Source: Oasisia sp. SBJ-2009
Lineage: Eukaryota; Annelida; Polychaeta; Sabellida; Siboglinidae
Direction: 5' to 3'
DNA length: 64,000 bases
Assembly: GCA_964017155.1 (NCBI GenBank)
Contig: OZ024854.1
Span: forward strand, 49,748,567-49,812,566
Part shown: piece by piece, positions 19,398-33,500 of the stretch
How positions within the stretch are numbered: the first letter of the stretch is position 1
Layout: every line of letters begins with the position of its first letter
Position numbers and translations under genes: made by a program
The notes under the pieces: model-generated
The model's input: the letters and a program-made list of their open reading frames with translations, nothing else
What the model was told of the DNA's origin: nothing
Databases searched by the model: none

Positions 19398-22300
19398 ATA
19401 ACATTTATTTTATGATATTTCCCTTTATTATTGAAATGTAAATTGGCAACAAAAAAGGCGCCAGGAGAGTGGGTGGGAAAATGAGGTCAACATACTGTAG
19501 ACTGCAATGGGAACATAGAACGATATTCAGAGGTTTTGTGAGAGGATTTCTGATATAAATCATATATTTTACAGTGCAGTTAGAGTGCAATGTTTGGATA
19601 GTCTCTCTGTACCTATCCATCCAGTAAGATGATAGTAAAACGATAACAGTGATACTGCACTGGAAGCATGGGTACATCACTGAGTTCACCCCAAGTCAAG
19701 GGTGAGTTCGAGTGTCAACAGACGGCAGTAAACCACAGACCACAACCAGACCAGTGTGTCACATGTCACTTCACTCTAACAGTTGACAACACCTACGAGA
19801 CACCAATATGACTGTCTGTATTCATTCACCCAAAAGCTGTCAAAAAACATACAGTGCAATAATGAATTACTGTTGGCCACCCCAAAACTTGCACTGTCTG
19901 AATAGAGTAAGAATGAGGTTGACAAATCTACAGACGACAGTCTACTTTCTGGTGTCCAGCCCAACCCCACCACTCCTCTTATATCTACACTAATTCTTGC
20001 AGCGCATCTTGTTATTCATGTTTAGTGTTCAGTGATGTGACAACATCGGTACTGGTAAACACAACCAGAAACCACACAGGTTAACTGGGCCTGTGAACTG
20101 GGGCAGTTGCGGATCTGACAGAAGATTCACATGCCCTGGGCTCACGGCTATGTGAAACTCTGCCTATGAGTTCAGTTAAAAAGGTTGCTTTTTACCCAAA
20201 TCAACGTAATAACCTCATCTGTCTCTCAAACCACAAGTGCATCTCATTGTAACTACCTCATAGGTAACATCACTGGTCTATCATCCATGCTTTAAACAAC
20301 TGGTACAACTGATGAAGTCCACACAGTATCAAAAGGCTGAGTTAAAGGAAAGAAGATACAATTACAAAGTGTGCAAAAGACATAACTTGCTGTATCTGGT
20401 GGGGCAAAAACTGGGCAGAAATACAGCTGTCAACTGCAGCAGCCTTGTAAAAGAACCCAGAAGAAACAACTTCCTATTGATTGAAAGCTTATGTAATTTA
20501 GAAGTGTGCGAATAAGCATTGCTCTAGGCAATGAAAATAAAAAGGGGGTGACAGAGGGAAGGGAAGACATTCATATACAAGCACCCACAATCTCTCACAT
20601 ACAGGTATAACTATACCGACAAAAAATCCCTGTGATATGAATAATTCAATCCACATATGCAGACACACAGGCACGAAACACAACCCATCTGTCAGTCAGA
20701 CTTCATCTCGTCACAAACAAATTACGTTAGTCTCCGGCACGGTTGCCGGAGGTAATAAGTTGCGAAAAACGCACCGAAACACACACTCTTCAGTTGATTT
20801 AACACTCAAGGCAGGTGGAGACGTTTGGAAAACAGGACATGTGGTAGACTGCGTCCCTACTGAATTGGCAATACCTGCAGTAAAGGTCAACTATAATATA
20901 CACTGCAATTGGTTGTTGAAGTATTCAATTTACTGACTGTGGGTGGCCAAGCTGGATATACAGTGCAAGTATTCATCATAGACTCAAGTAGTTCCATGTG
21001 GTCACAGCCAGTGCCACTTTTTACATGATCAAGCAATGTGACGCCAGATAACTCATTTACTACTTCAGATGTGTTGTCATTTGTTAAAGTTCAACGCTAT
21101 CAGACTAAGGAATTATGTGGACTATCAATTAACGGTGTTAAAAGGCACCTTTGAAATAGTCTCTTGAAGAACTGTTTTATACATATATTCAACTGCAATG
21201 CTTATTGCAATTAAAACCTTCCTCTGAAAGAACAGTGTACTCTGTGGTGAAGACACACTGCTGGCACACTTGGGTTTTCTTATGTCTAAATCTATTCCAA
21301 CCTTCTCCCTCGGTAGATAAATCACTGTATATTAGACAGTAGAGGTGTATAGAGTTACAAGCCCAAACACTCAGACAGGAAGTGATCACTGAAGCACAAT
21401 ATCCTTGCCCACACCAAAGAGAGCCGCCCAATAAGATAAATGCTAATCAGATGCGCCATGTAAGCAATACCCTAGACATAATGGCCCTATACAGCTTGTT
21501 AGTCACAGGCTGATAGAAGACACGAAACATACTAACTACTGGTTGTGGTTGAGCAGAAGTTTGCACAACATCACCACGCTAATTCTTATTTCTTTGTTGT
21601 AATGTTACAGAGCTGTTGGTTGAAAAAGGAAATGACACATATGTTTGTGTATAATGCGTGTTTGTTGTCTGTCGACATACGTAGTAAGTAGCTTTTCTGG
21701 TGAAGTGTTATAAAATGTTGAAATACATCCAACAAGTCTGGTCTTGAATCTGAACAGACACACTTCTCTATTCCTAAAATAACTCAATGTAGGAAACTAA
21801 CAAAAGTAAAGTTATTTTTTTTACAAAATAAAGGACATAGGATTCTAGTCATTGTAGCCAAACTTAATATGCAATTACAACAGTATAATTTTAATGTCAC
21901 ATATTAAGCCTAGTAGCATATTTTCTTTTATTTACAGACTGATTAGCCAAAACACTGCTAAAACAACCTTTCGCAAAAACTTCAAGACATCAGAAATCTG
22001 TAAACATCCACAATTCTGCGAGTTACCTGTTTCGTGCGTGTAAACTTCAGCATGGCCGCTTTGAAGAAAACCTTCACCAGGTGACAACGAATCGAGTCTA
22101 ACATATCCAGCGGTAGGAATGTGCAGCCATCTGGCTCATCAGAAGCGCATGGTCAGCGAAGACACAACAGGTCCAGTGTGGTCAGTCTGGACAGTCACTG
22201 TCCATAACAGCTTGAGAATGTGTGATCTTATGAGCAGGTGATCAACCAGTAAATGGTGTAATTATGTCAGGTCAGAGGTCGACCTCATGCTGAGACACCT

Positions 22301-25300
22301 GCGAATCTTATTGGTGTCCTGGAGCACTTCTGATGCAGTTGGCGGATCCACATTTTGTGTTGAGTCCTGGCTCCAGCAGATGAGTGTTTATCACCCGGGT
22401 ATATGCTCAAACATGAAGTCAATGTGATCTCCTTGCATTCATTCACGGTTTATCAATGTCCGGACAAACCAGACCTCTAATCCAACACAATGTCACTATA
22501 ACAAACATGATGTTGGATCCACCGCAATTGTCCCATGCTGGTGACATCAAAGACCCACTTCTAATTGCACCAAGGTCTTGTGTCAACGCCTGCACAGAAG
22601 GCACTAATAAGTCTGCCCACTGAGTTGGGAGTAATTGCCAGTTGCAAGAGCCCACTTGAAATCAACACTTCCTTCAAAGCATTTACAAATGCAACACCGA
22701 CACCAGCATGGTTCTTCCACTGTTGGACATGCAGTCTTGTCCAGGCCAGACTTCAAAGCGACTGCACATGCCTGCGCCAAGCACAAAGCCGATTTACACT
22801 TCCTTCGACATTCCAATTTCAATTTGGCTTTGAGTGGATCTAAAAATAGCACGTTTTTTCCTGCACTTTGTCACAGCCCCTATCCTCCAGGACCTGTGCA
22901 GAATCTACGGCGGTGATAAAGCAGACTGAAATGTTTTTCGTCTGTTGCTACACCGGGGCACTGCTTATCGTGGGACAGAAAGGATAACAAATCTACTGTT
23001 TAACCCCCTGTAGCAATCGGTCAATGAATTAGCCACATCCTGGATTCTTGTACATGACTTCCAACAACATATATTGTGCAGACAGATCTAGCATTGGTAG
23101 TTATATAACTTCTCATCCTATAAACAAAGTTCAATCTAACACACATTCCAAGTGAAATAGCAACATAATATTCTGATGACATCGAGTTACCACCGATATT
23201 TTCCATGTACATGTAGTATTACTCCTCACGCGTGAGTAATTCCACATTTCCATCAGTCATCACAACTGTAATATCCAACCTGAAACACCCGCACAACAGT
23301 TCCTGTCACACGCTTAAATTCACTGTCTGTGATGTCATGATTGATGTAGTCTGCAGACGGCATATCTCGAATACTCCTCCCAGGTGAAATCTGCAACTAT
23401 ATCCTCCGTGTGATTCATTTCGTGCTTTGCCATTTAGCCGGGCACTTTGTACTACAACTGCTGAAGCTGCAACTGCCTCCGTTGCAGTGAGTGTGAGTTG
23501 ACAGAATGACAGCATCTGGTGGCTCGAGTTGAGGGTATTCTCCCATGAACACGGTGCCCACTCTAGGGACCCATGTTTTTACTGCAGTAACCCGGTGTAA
23601 ATTTGTCTGTGTCTCTACCTAACAGATGGCAGAACTGTCGTGGATGACAAGATACAATATATTAAGTGACAAAGTCACCGCTGCTGTTGTCACAGTTCCT
23701 CCTGTTGTGGAAATGACATCTGTGTCAACATTTTCCAGTGTCCGCAAAGAACCCACTGACTTTATAACTTACAAACAACACTTGAAAATTATTGCCTTTA
23801 AAAACATCACAGTCACTAACTATTGAAAGCAGAAAGACATCCACCCGCTAGGGTACAACCCTTGCCCTTCAGTCCACCGCCCTTGTCTGACAGCACAACA
23901 ACACACATCATCCGCCCCACAGCAGCACAATGAAACTGTTAGCCATGGTTACGCCCTCCTGACAGCAATAATCTTCACATCAGCGGGACTTAAGTGTGCT
24001 GATAGTGTCTGTCAGGACGCAGCAGCGTGGCCGGGAGGAGAACACGTACAACCCTGGCTGTTCTTGCGTGATCCATAGATGCCAGATGTCCACCGTTGAC
24101 GTCTAGTCATTAAAAGCACCAATCAGCCACACAGCATCAAGAGTGCGATTACACACATCTATGTGGTGATCTCGCAGGGCATGAGTTGCCGACTGAGCCA
24201 GTCTGTATTGCGTTTGCCACTATTCTACAAACTTTGTCGAGACTCCAAACAGACACTGAGCTTGTTCCACACACATGTATTGCTTTTGCCACTGTGTATG
24301 TAATATGTATTCTACGAGACTCCAAACAGACAGTCACAGATACCACAAACCACATCCCGAGTCCATCCATGTGTTAGCACAGGGCAAGGGTCATTGTGTA
24401 TAATAGAGATAATCTGTAAGGTCAGGAGACAATCTGGTGAACTCGACAAACAAACCTTCGAGTGAGACCTGGAGTAAACATACATAAATACGTCGCATCT
24501 GTGAGGGTCTTTAAATCTGACAGTTTGCAGCAATTATATTTGTGGTAACTATCAGTGTATTCCATTACAAGAAGTGACAAGCACCAGTACGGTTTTGTCT
24601 GTTGCTATATTTACAACAGACCATTGTGAAATCAACATGGACTGTGAAAGTCTTTGTTCATGAGACAGTCAGTGAATGTGAAATTAACAGCAGGTCAACA
24701 AATATGCAAAACTTTGGTTGAAAGGAACGAACAAGATTACTTGATTTCATGCACTTTGTACTCATGTTTGCCTTTGTTTGCATTTATCAGTCAGAACCAA
24801 ATCTAAACTGATATACATGAGATAGAATATTCTTGTTCCTGGAATGGGTGTGTGCAATAAAACCACTTCTGTATATAGTAAATATATTGTTCACTTCTGT
24901 ATAGCAGCTCTTAATTTTAGTTCCTAGTAAAACTCAAGGAAAACGGACAATGCAAATCAAATTAATAAGGTTTCACCTGGACAGATGTAATAACTTTTTT
25001 ACATAACAAATAAGAGATTACTTTTATAAATAAAAAAAATCTGTTTTTATTTCATATTTTACTTCCTGACACGGATTCATCTAACGAAGTAGTCAACATC
25101 CAATTTACACAATGTGTTTTCTATAGTAATGTTTTATACCCACTGAGAAAACAAGCATGTTGGCATAGAAGTCACTCAACGAGTCCTGGGATTGTGGATC
25201 TTTTGATGACAACTGACAATACAATCTGTGCTCCCCTGTCACAGCGTGATAAATGAGACATCATTTGGGATGAGCTAATTATTGGAGGTAATGAGGGTTT

Positions 25301-27411
25301 GATTGCACTAGTGCAACTGATGTGATGAGCCCTGTCCACGCCTTTGGTACAGCTGCCCCCTCTCCATGCCCCCTTTCTACAGCCACACTCAACACCCCCT
25401 GAGGGAAACTACTCCTCCTTATATACCTTCCTCTTTAATTGCACTCATCCATTTTTTTCTCTTTCTCTTCTGCCTCCTTATTTGTCTCCTTCCCTTCTCT
25501 ATGAGTCTTTGTTACACATTTCTCCACTGATCTATTTTATCCTTGTTTTGCCGGACTCTTCTGCGGTACCTTACCCCTCAGAGTTCACTTTAGACTTTCC
25601 CTTTTCACCCTATTTTTCCTGGCCTTTCACAACTTTGTCTCCTTTTGTTTTGTTTTCATTTTCTTTTGTTCACTCTCCTTTGCTCCATGTTGTTATTTAA
25701 CAAATGAACTCATTTAAAACATTTATTTGTGTAAACAGCATAGCACCACACTTCCTGACAAAAAAATTAACCAAAAATAACATATTTTCAAATTAAGCTG
25801 TCAAATGCCATATTTGTGTAAATAAAACCAATAAAAAGATGTGTACAGTGTATACTGTGTCCTATTTCTTGAAACATAAAATGCATTGTACAAAGAGTGA
25901 GCCAATTTGCCTCAAACAACTCCTAGAACGATATCGCCACATCTGTTCGACATAAAAAACGCACTGATAAGAAAGTAATTTCAATCACCCTGCACGAATG
26001 TGTCGTGCGACGCAATTAGGAAACACATCCGAGCGATTTTTTTTCAATGACGACAACCCACAATGGGAAATCGGGAACTGCAGAAGGGAAGCATCAGCCA
26101 TTGCATGCAATATTTATGCTGCTTAAATTACACAACCTGGGACAGGCCTAGAACAATGGACTGGTGTTACGGACAATGATGTCCAAATGACCCTGTCTGA
26201 TGACCACAGCTATCAGGATTATGACACAATGACATCTGAATCTGGTTTAATAAATAATAACATTTGCCGATTGATGAAAGACGCATATTAATTAATAGGA
26301 CAGGCTTAAGTCTGTGTGAGCGATTTCACAGGGAACGAATAAATCAATCCATGAAGTGGTTCGCCAACTACAATTATCATTAAGATTATCTCGGTTCTGT
26401 TGAGTCACTTTCCCGCAAACGTTCAGGCTGTCGCACTAATAGGATTTTCATCAGCGGTCTGAATCCCAATAACGCTACATTGTGTGTCATTGCAATGGCG
26501 TTAGGCATAATCGTCATTATCTGATCAATACATTTAAATAACGGTGTGTGAGTCGATTTCCGGAGAAATTACCATGGCGTTCTCTAAACGTTGCACCTCG
26601 GTAAATACGCTGTAAATTAGTTTAATCAATCCAATTGTTCTGTTAACACATTTGTATTGCATCAGTAGCCTTCTGGCACTTCAGTAGGCCTACACTGTAG
26701 GTGGTAGCAGTCCAAGCAATAGTTCCAGTGATATAAATGTTTTTGGCAGTAACATGTTCACATAGAATGTGGTGACAAATGCAGCCTTGTTGCTACTGAT
26801 CACCCATGGAAATATAGCATACTTAATATTCATAAGGCTCCTCGCTAGTGACTAGCATGATCTTAGGAGTCTCCTCTTATTACCATGTTTGCTGTGATTT
26901 TTATATTTGTATTGGTTCTGAATTGTTTGACGTGGATATAGTGTATGTGTTGTTTGAAATACTGGTCGAATAAAACAGAATTCTTCTTCATCATTATCCG
27001 TAAGAATTGTGTCATAAGTTCATGCATAAAAAAATTCAGTGTTTTGTATATTTTCCTCTTCTGCTTTGTCAGCATCTATGAAAGATGACATTGCATGGAC
27101 AGTTGCTGTCATTAATAAACCTGGTTTGCATGTCATCATTCAGTGCAAATGTTGTAGGATTGAGAAAAATGACACAACGCCAGGTGCCGTGGAATTTCAC
27201 ATTGGACACTGTAATTAATTAAATAGGCAGACTATGGGAATACAGGTTTGAAGGTGGAGAAGACATTGGAACGTGACCAATAACGGAAGACAAAAAAAGT
27301 TTAAACCACTACCAGACATTGATGTCAGAAACAAGGGTGAGGGCAGTATCAGATCAACTTATGAACACAGCCTAATTTGGAACAAATATCATCAATGACA
27401 GCTCATCTTAC
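19398..27411 (-). other. Long prickle intron, downstream part
   Basis: No supported gene. It contains a diverged tandem duplication (72-80-bp period) at 24206-24340, a pyrimidine-rich low-complexity tract at about 25340-25690, and a CpG-richer block at 25920-26640 described separately. Open frames around 22440-22920 have no recognisable domain. Confidence 0.4.
25920..26640. promoter_or_regulatory. Candidate intronic enhancer block
   Basis: Compared with the surrounding AT-rich intron, this stretch keeps many CpGs (GTCGTGCGACGCAATTAGG, CGCTAATAG-like pieces) mixed with homeodomain-like TAATTA/CAATTA motifs, including ATATTAATTAATAGG near 26286. The pattern fits a constrained regulatory element, but there is no direct proof. 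Confidence 0.25.
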
Positions 27412-28509
27412 CAGGTTGAATCTGGCACTTTTCTCTGGCACGCATCTTCCCAATGTCTCCAGTTGGTGACACGACAGTGGTAAGACCTCCTGCTGTGATG
27501 TGTCACCAGTTGGCAATGGTGACGTTGCTTGCAGCTCCACCTGCCGAGCGAATGTCACCGATTTCTTTGTCGGCCTTGATATGACTTTGCTCCGAGAGGA
27601 AGACGAAAAATCGGTGATGGCTTGTCCTGGGCCGTTTGAACAAAACCTCCCACCTCTTGTACCAGTCCCATGATGCACTGCTGGTGTCCCTCGTGCTGCG
27701 AGAATATCTTCTGCTGACTGACACTTTGGGTGTCGAAAGTTTGTCTCTAGAGACTGAAGGTCTGACATGTTTCTCAGTGACGATGACATAGACAGGGTCT
27801 TCACTGGAGGAGGGGGACATGGTGTCGGCTTTGGTGGTGGCACTGGTGCAAACGTGTATGTCTTCATAGGCTGCTGCTTGTAGTTGTAGTGACTCTGGAG
27901 CTGCTGTTTTGAGAAGACCAGTCGGCTGTAGCCATCAGAGTCCACCGAGCCCTGCTGACCAGTCCTTTGCCATGATCGCGCAACCGTAGTGGACATGGGG
28001 TGACCACGAGAGGCTGCCCCTTCCATGTTCATCTTCACAGGGATCACATACACTGGGTCCCTGTTCTGAGTCACAGGGGAGGAGGTAGACGCTCCCATGG
28101 TCACTGAGAGAGATGTCCCAACACTGGGGTTAGAGAGGGTGCAAATAGCTGCCCTTCCTGCAGTAGTCCTCACTGATGGGGTGCTATGTAGGGTGCAAAC
28201 AGCAACCCTACTTGCAGATGTCCTCCCCGACGGGGCACTGGTGAGGGTGCACACAGCCGCCCTACCAACTGTCGTTCTCAATGCCGGGGTGCTAGCAGTA
28301 TTCCTCAGTGACTTCGTGCTAGAGAGGGTGCAAACAGCCGCCCTACAAGCACTAGTCCTCACCGATGGGGTGCTACCGGACCGACTGTGGGGCGTCCTGT
28401 CCAGCGAGGGCACCAGAGACCAGCTGTAGGGTGGAGCCCCAGTCACAGGTGATGTAAACGACATGTTACACACCACAGCTTCCGGCGACATCGACATCGA
28501 TGTACTCAT
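27412..28509 (-). CDS. Candidate alternative first exon of prickle (366-codon N-terminal extension)
   Basis: An ATG at 28507-28509 opens 366 codons ending AGA TTC AAC CTG before a near-ideal donor, GTAAGATGAG, at 27411. The frame stops two codons into the intron, so this is an exon end, not a full gene. Phase 0 fits the acceptor at 19149 and would join L to the PET residues VHQYM. Content: four 17-18-residue repeats at residues 47-126, each with RAAVCTL or a variant; DPVYVIPVK at 151; a proline-rich PVPPPKPTPCPPPPVK at 222-237; a basic KSVTFARQVELQ near 316. No known domain was recognised. The size is like the extra N terminus of Drosophila spiny-legs (sple), but homology is not shown. The predicted protein lacks the first part of PET, including TWVPHGL. 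An upstream TGA in frame, about 40 bases before the ATG, makes this a plausible start. Confidence 0.6.
28130..28372 (-). repeat. Coding tandem repeat of ~54 bp in the alternative exon
   Basis: Four diverged units encode (T/A)P(S/A)xRT(T/S)xxRxA(V/I)CTL, starting at residues 47, 74, 92 and 110 of the 27412-28509 frame. The conserved arginine and the CTL core suggest selection on the protein sequence, or recent duplication. Confidence 0.75.
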
Positions 28510-31500
28510 TGTTTGCCGTGAAGACACGACCGACCGTTCTGGTCTTCCTCAGCCCACTCACTGTGGCTGGCGACGGTGACGACTTCCTCCGTCATTTGCG
28601 ACATCAATTATGCAGAGTTTGAGCGGCATTGTGCCCGCCTGCTCTGCTCAGATCAACGGCCTGTCCCTATTGTAACTCGGCGCAAACAAACACACGCCTG
28701 ATCAATCTTGTCTCGCACTCACTCAAAGTGCCTGCTCATATCTCTCCCCTCTCGTAAGACGCAGCCGGGCCTTCAGGGTTATGCACTTTGCAGTGAGCTA
28801 AATATCTGTTCCGTGACAAAGGATCGTCGCATTTGCGAATCCGTTGTGTATTTAGTCGTGTCCTCAATCTGTCTATCTATAGTTCCGTGATCTGTTGGAA
28901 AAGCGTGAAGAAAACGCTTGTATTGTCCCACCCGTGTGTGCGCAGCTCTTCACAGCTCATACGCATACACAAACACGATTTAGCCAGTGCTGACAAAGAC
29001 TAATAAAATGCCCTTGCTCTGAGGCAGCCTATGCTATAGCAAGAGGCCACAGATGACAGAGGCTGATGAATCTGTCCGCACAGCTAAACTTATCCAGCAG
29101 GAGGTGCAGCAATCCTGGCACCACCACTCTCAGATCCTGACACACTTTGCACCTGAACATAATCACTCAATACTTCACGCCATGAGAAGGAATCGACTCT
29201 TCCGCGAATCACGCACTGCGACCCGTCTGATTTACCAAGTTACCTGGTGTAGGAACTACAACTACAAGGTGCCTTGATGCAGTGGCACAGCCTTGCACAG
29301 AGACCACACTTGACATCGTGCATAGAAAAGGCTGAAAAATGCCTCTCACTCTCAAACTCAAGTCGGCTTTGTCTTGGTGCAAACGAGCCATTAAGAGGCG
29401 TCACGATCCATGCACAATTTAATTATCCACCGTCCCTATACACAAAAACACTGTGCGTGTCCACACATACAAAGTAACTGCCACCGATCACGCAATGCCG
29501 ATCATATGCCGGCAGATCGTTCAGCACAAAACACTTTTTCCGTGATCAATACGGTCAATTATCACACGCCGCGATGCTTGCTTCCATTTCCTGCATGAGC
29601 CACAGTTTGAAATTTCTTGACAATACCCTGCCCTTAGGGCTAGGGCTACTCTGTGGTTTGCACACATTGGTGAATGTGTTGTCATGGCAACAATGCTTAG
29701 TGCTGTGAAAACAGGAGTAATTAAATGACATCTCACCTGGATGGAAACTCCCTTTATCAGTTCCTTGTTCCTATTGTGCAGTCGACTGGATCCTCCCAAC
29801 AGTTTTAAATGGCAGCTTTTGTCATTGCTTATATAATAAGTGTCCATTTGCATGAGTGGCTATATTTAGAAAACTAAAGTAAGACATTCATTTCGACAAC
29901 AAGTACACAAAATGCACAATTGTCTTGGGTTAAACAAATTTAAATGTCAATTAATTGATGTAAACCAAAGTACTAATTAAGAAAACAAAATGCAGAACTA
30001 AATTTACTTCCCACGCATACATGTTTTTTTTACTAAACTATACCTAAAGTGCTATTAATATTACAGAATAAATATCAAACCTTTAAGAAACATCTAAAAA
30101 TCTGCAGAGAAAAAAACACTCTTATCACTAAATACCATTTATCAACTTCTACACAGATTATTTTACTTCTTTTCTCATTTTCTCTAAGCTGTCAAATCGT
30201 CATGCAATCATCATTCAGCTTAACGAGCCAAAGTCTTACTTCGGTGTGCGGAAACAGCTCTCTAGTTAATGCCTTTAAAATATTTTAAGTACTTCCATTT
30301 TTTTCCTTGTTCAAAATGCATCTATCAGTGTTTGTCTAGTCACAGTAATTGTCCCCATTACAGTGCTTCACAGCTGCAGGGTAAGCCCCCCAAGCCACAT
30401 GCCTCCATAGTAAAAGCCCTGAGCCACTAGATTGCTCAAAGAAGGCCTTTCTTCATCTAACAATGTCAGCTAATCCCCCGCCCATGGGGGTAATAATGGA
30501 TTGTCAGCTAAGAACTTGCAATGGAGAGAAAGAAACCATAGGGACACGGGCATACATAATACATTGTCAGAAATTCGTGCTACCTACACATTTTTTAAAT
30601 ACACATCTTTGAAATTTCCTTTTTCTATCAGAAAGGTTTTAAAAGCATTAAAGCTAAAATGTTATTAATAGTAATTTTAGCAGCTGGATTTGAGTAAGGT
30701 TTGTTTTTTAATTGGCTACTTCACTGGCCTTGAGCTTAAATGCAACAGATCTTTTTTTAAAGGGACTTGGACATAACTTATTCAAAGGCCTGCTACAGTA
30801 GACTTGACAGATTGTGGGGGACATCAGAACTGACAGGATCAAAAATTGGAATTAGTACTTTGTGATTCACCAGGTGGCAGCACTCGTCCATATGCGGTTC
30901 CACACGGCCGACCACACATTCTGGATGTAGTAAACTGGAGGAGATTGCCAAATGTCTACCAGACACACTTAAGTGTGTGTAATCTGAGCTACAAGGAGGT
31001 TCACCTGTGATGGTTTTAGCACCACTCTGAGATCTGCCACATGTGATAATGCCACTGGCAAATTAAACCTTCATTCCTGTGCACTGGTCACACATGGCCG
31101 ACCAAGCAGGGTGATTTACCACCCTGTCCAGACATCTGGCTGTGTGGCCAGTGGTTCACCTGGCTGGTGTGTGGGGCACTCTTGAACTTTGACATGCAGG
31201 CGATAAAACACACCTATCAAATGCATAGCATAGCAAAATGTCTTATGATAGATATCTAGTGAGATAACAGCACTCTTTTAGAAAATGCGACTCTTGCATG
31301 GTTTATATACAAAGCTCATGGATATGTGAATGTCTGGCTTATATAAAGGAATAGATGCATTATTATTATTAGGTTATATCGGCACTGACCATATGCACCT
31401 AGAAAAGTATGAAGAGAGTATGTTTAGTGAATGAGCAATTATGTAGATTTATCAAGAGTTTAGTGAGATTTTATCTGCAATCAAAAACTGAGTAATAAAG

Positions 31501-32539
31501 ACACAGCTGTTAGACAAATATTTGCATTGCTATTTTGTCACATGACAGCTTTCTCCTGCATGCTCTCATGAACCAATCCTGCACACTGGTCACCACCACC
31601 TCTTCCACCCCACATTATCATCAACAATGCTGCCTCCAGCAACCAAGCATCAGAACCAATTTGCTGTCATAAACTTACTAACCCATACTTCCATCCTGTG
31701 CTTAACTTGGACCTAATCACCCCACCATGAAACCGCCCCGAGCACCAGTTAGACACCCTGCTCACTAAACCCATAAGGTACAGGTGAAATGGCCATCAGA
31801 GGGCAAAAGGATGACCAATTGACTTGGCAATCGTCCAGATGCCTTCAAGCAAGCAGATTTCCTTTGCAGGTCAAACTACCTGGGTCTGGGTGAAACACTG
31901 ACATAGTAGGACATGACAAATAAGCTGAATCGATGCCCCTCTGCTTCATTAAACTTCCACAAATTAATGAATGTCCATGGTTAAGTGTGTGTCCAGCCAC
32001 TTACTGACCACACCAGCGGAATGACAAGAACCCTTGTAATTAGCCACAGAATCTGATGACCCCACCATGTTGTCACCGAGATGACAGCTGACCTTTTGTT
32101 ATCGCAGATCCACCCAATCTGTCTAATGGGTACTCACTGAAGGTGACTTTAATTTCTGGTGTGTTGAAAGAGGCAGGGTATATTGTACCATGCCTCTTTC
32201 AATGCCAGGTGTGAAGTGTACTCACGACAGGTCAACTTGTCATATACAAAATGAGAACAAATTGTTCTGAACGGCCATCTGGGTAATGTGAGAGACAGGT
32301 TGACAGACTACTGGTATTGCACCTTTGTTGTTGAGATGACTAAGGTAGAGAACCAGAAGGTCTCAAGTACGCAAAAGTCATGCTCTGTCTCCTTAAAGTC
32401 TTACATCTGTTAAATATGTGATGTAGGAACGTGTGTTTCAGACGAAATTGGTGTACACACACTGACACCAAATAACCCTTATTGAACGATCAATGTAGCC
32501 ATAAAACGTCTTTTTACATTACTATTTAAAGATTTTTTT
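28510..32539 (-). other. Prickle intron between alternative exon and old tandem repeat
   Basis: If the exon at 27412-28509 is a first exon, its promoter must lie just above 28510, where the sequence is richer in CpG (28510-28870). No TATA box stands out. The remainder is AT-rich with no supported gene or RNA. Confidence 0.35.
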
Positions 32540-33500
32540 TACAAAAATGCTTAGAGCGACTTAACAGATTTTAAAGATTAACAAAAATTATTTACAAAAG
32601 CTCAAATCCCAAAGTCTTCTTTATCCTCTTGTCATCAAAGGTTTTCCCCTGGATGCAATAAAAAACTAAAATTGCAGTTACTTCAATAGATCTATCTTCC
32701 TTATGTATTTACAACTCAAAACAGCCAACAGATTTTACTAGATTAACTGAAGTGCCATCATCAAAGACACAAACCCAAATGCTTTTTTAATATCCCTTAG
32801 GTCTGTGCCCGCAGAGACCTGTGAATAGAACAAATGAGCACTATTTCCAGAGATTTATCTTTTTAATGTCTAACCTCCAAAACGGCTTATAGATTTTAAA
32901 AGATTAGCAAATTTTCCATGCAAGGCAAAAACCCTGGATAGCTTATCGAGGATTACATTGTTAACTGCATTGTATACCCCACCCTTCAGAGATAACTGTC
33001 CATTTTCAAAATATATTCATACGGCAAGAATTACATTTGCACAACTGTAATGTAATTTGTCCCATTCTTTCTGACAAAGCTATCCCTCTTTGAGGTACAA
33101 GTAATACTAGACATTACAAAAGTTCTTTAAATAAATAACTACCAGTTTTTTTCAAAGGTGTAATTTGTTGATATATTTACATGCCAAAGCAGCTGCTAGA
33201 TTTTTAAAAGATTAAATCAAATTGTCATCCCAGGTAAAACCCTGGATTGCAAACGAATAAAGAAGTCATTGGCTTATCGAGAGTACAACCATTTTGTATC
33301 TGCGCATACCCCGCCTTTCCAACAATTTTTTATCATTTCACACCGCCATCATTTTCACTATCAACAGATAATTTGTCCCATTAATTATAGGCCATTGTGA
33401 GAGCCAAGTAATAACAGACATTTCACAACTCTTTAAAAATAACCATCAGTTATTTTCAAAGATACCACTTTTCAATGTATCTACAAGTCAAAACTGTATG
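32540..33500. repeat. Degenerate ~300-bp tandem repeat
   Basis: Blocks resembling CTACAGATTTTAAAAGATTA recur near 32560, 32730, 32885 and 33195, and their flanks (ATTTACAAGTCAAAAC) again at 33480. Copies near 32885 and 33195 also share AACCCTGGAT, GGCTTATCGAG, ATACCCC(A/G)CC, AATTTGTCCCATT and CAAGTAATA in the same order. The main period is about 300-310 bp, with an earlier half-length unit of about 150. Divergence is high, so the array is old. Confidence 0.65.

Noticed and set aside
22443..22916. Overlapping cysteine-containing frames on both strands
   Set aside because: No domain, no splice context, and similar frames on each strand; taken as chance.
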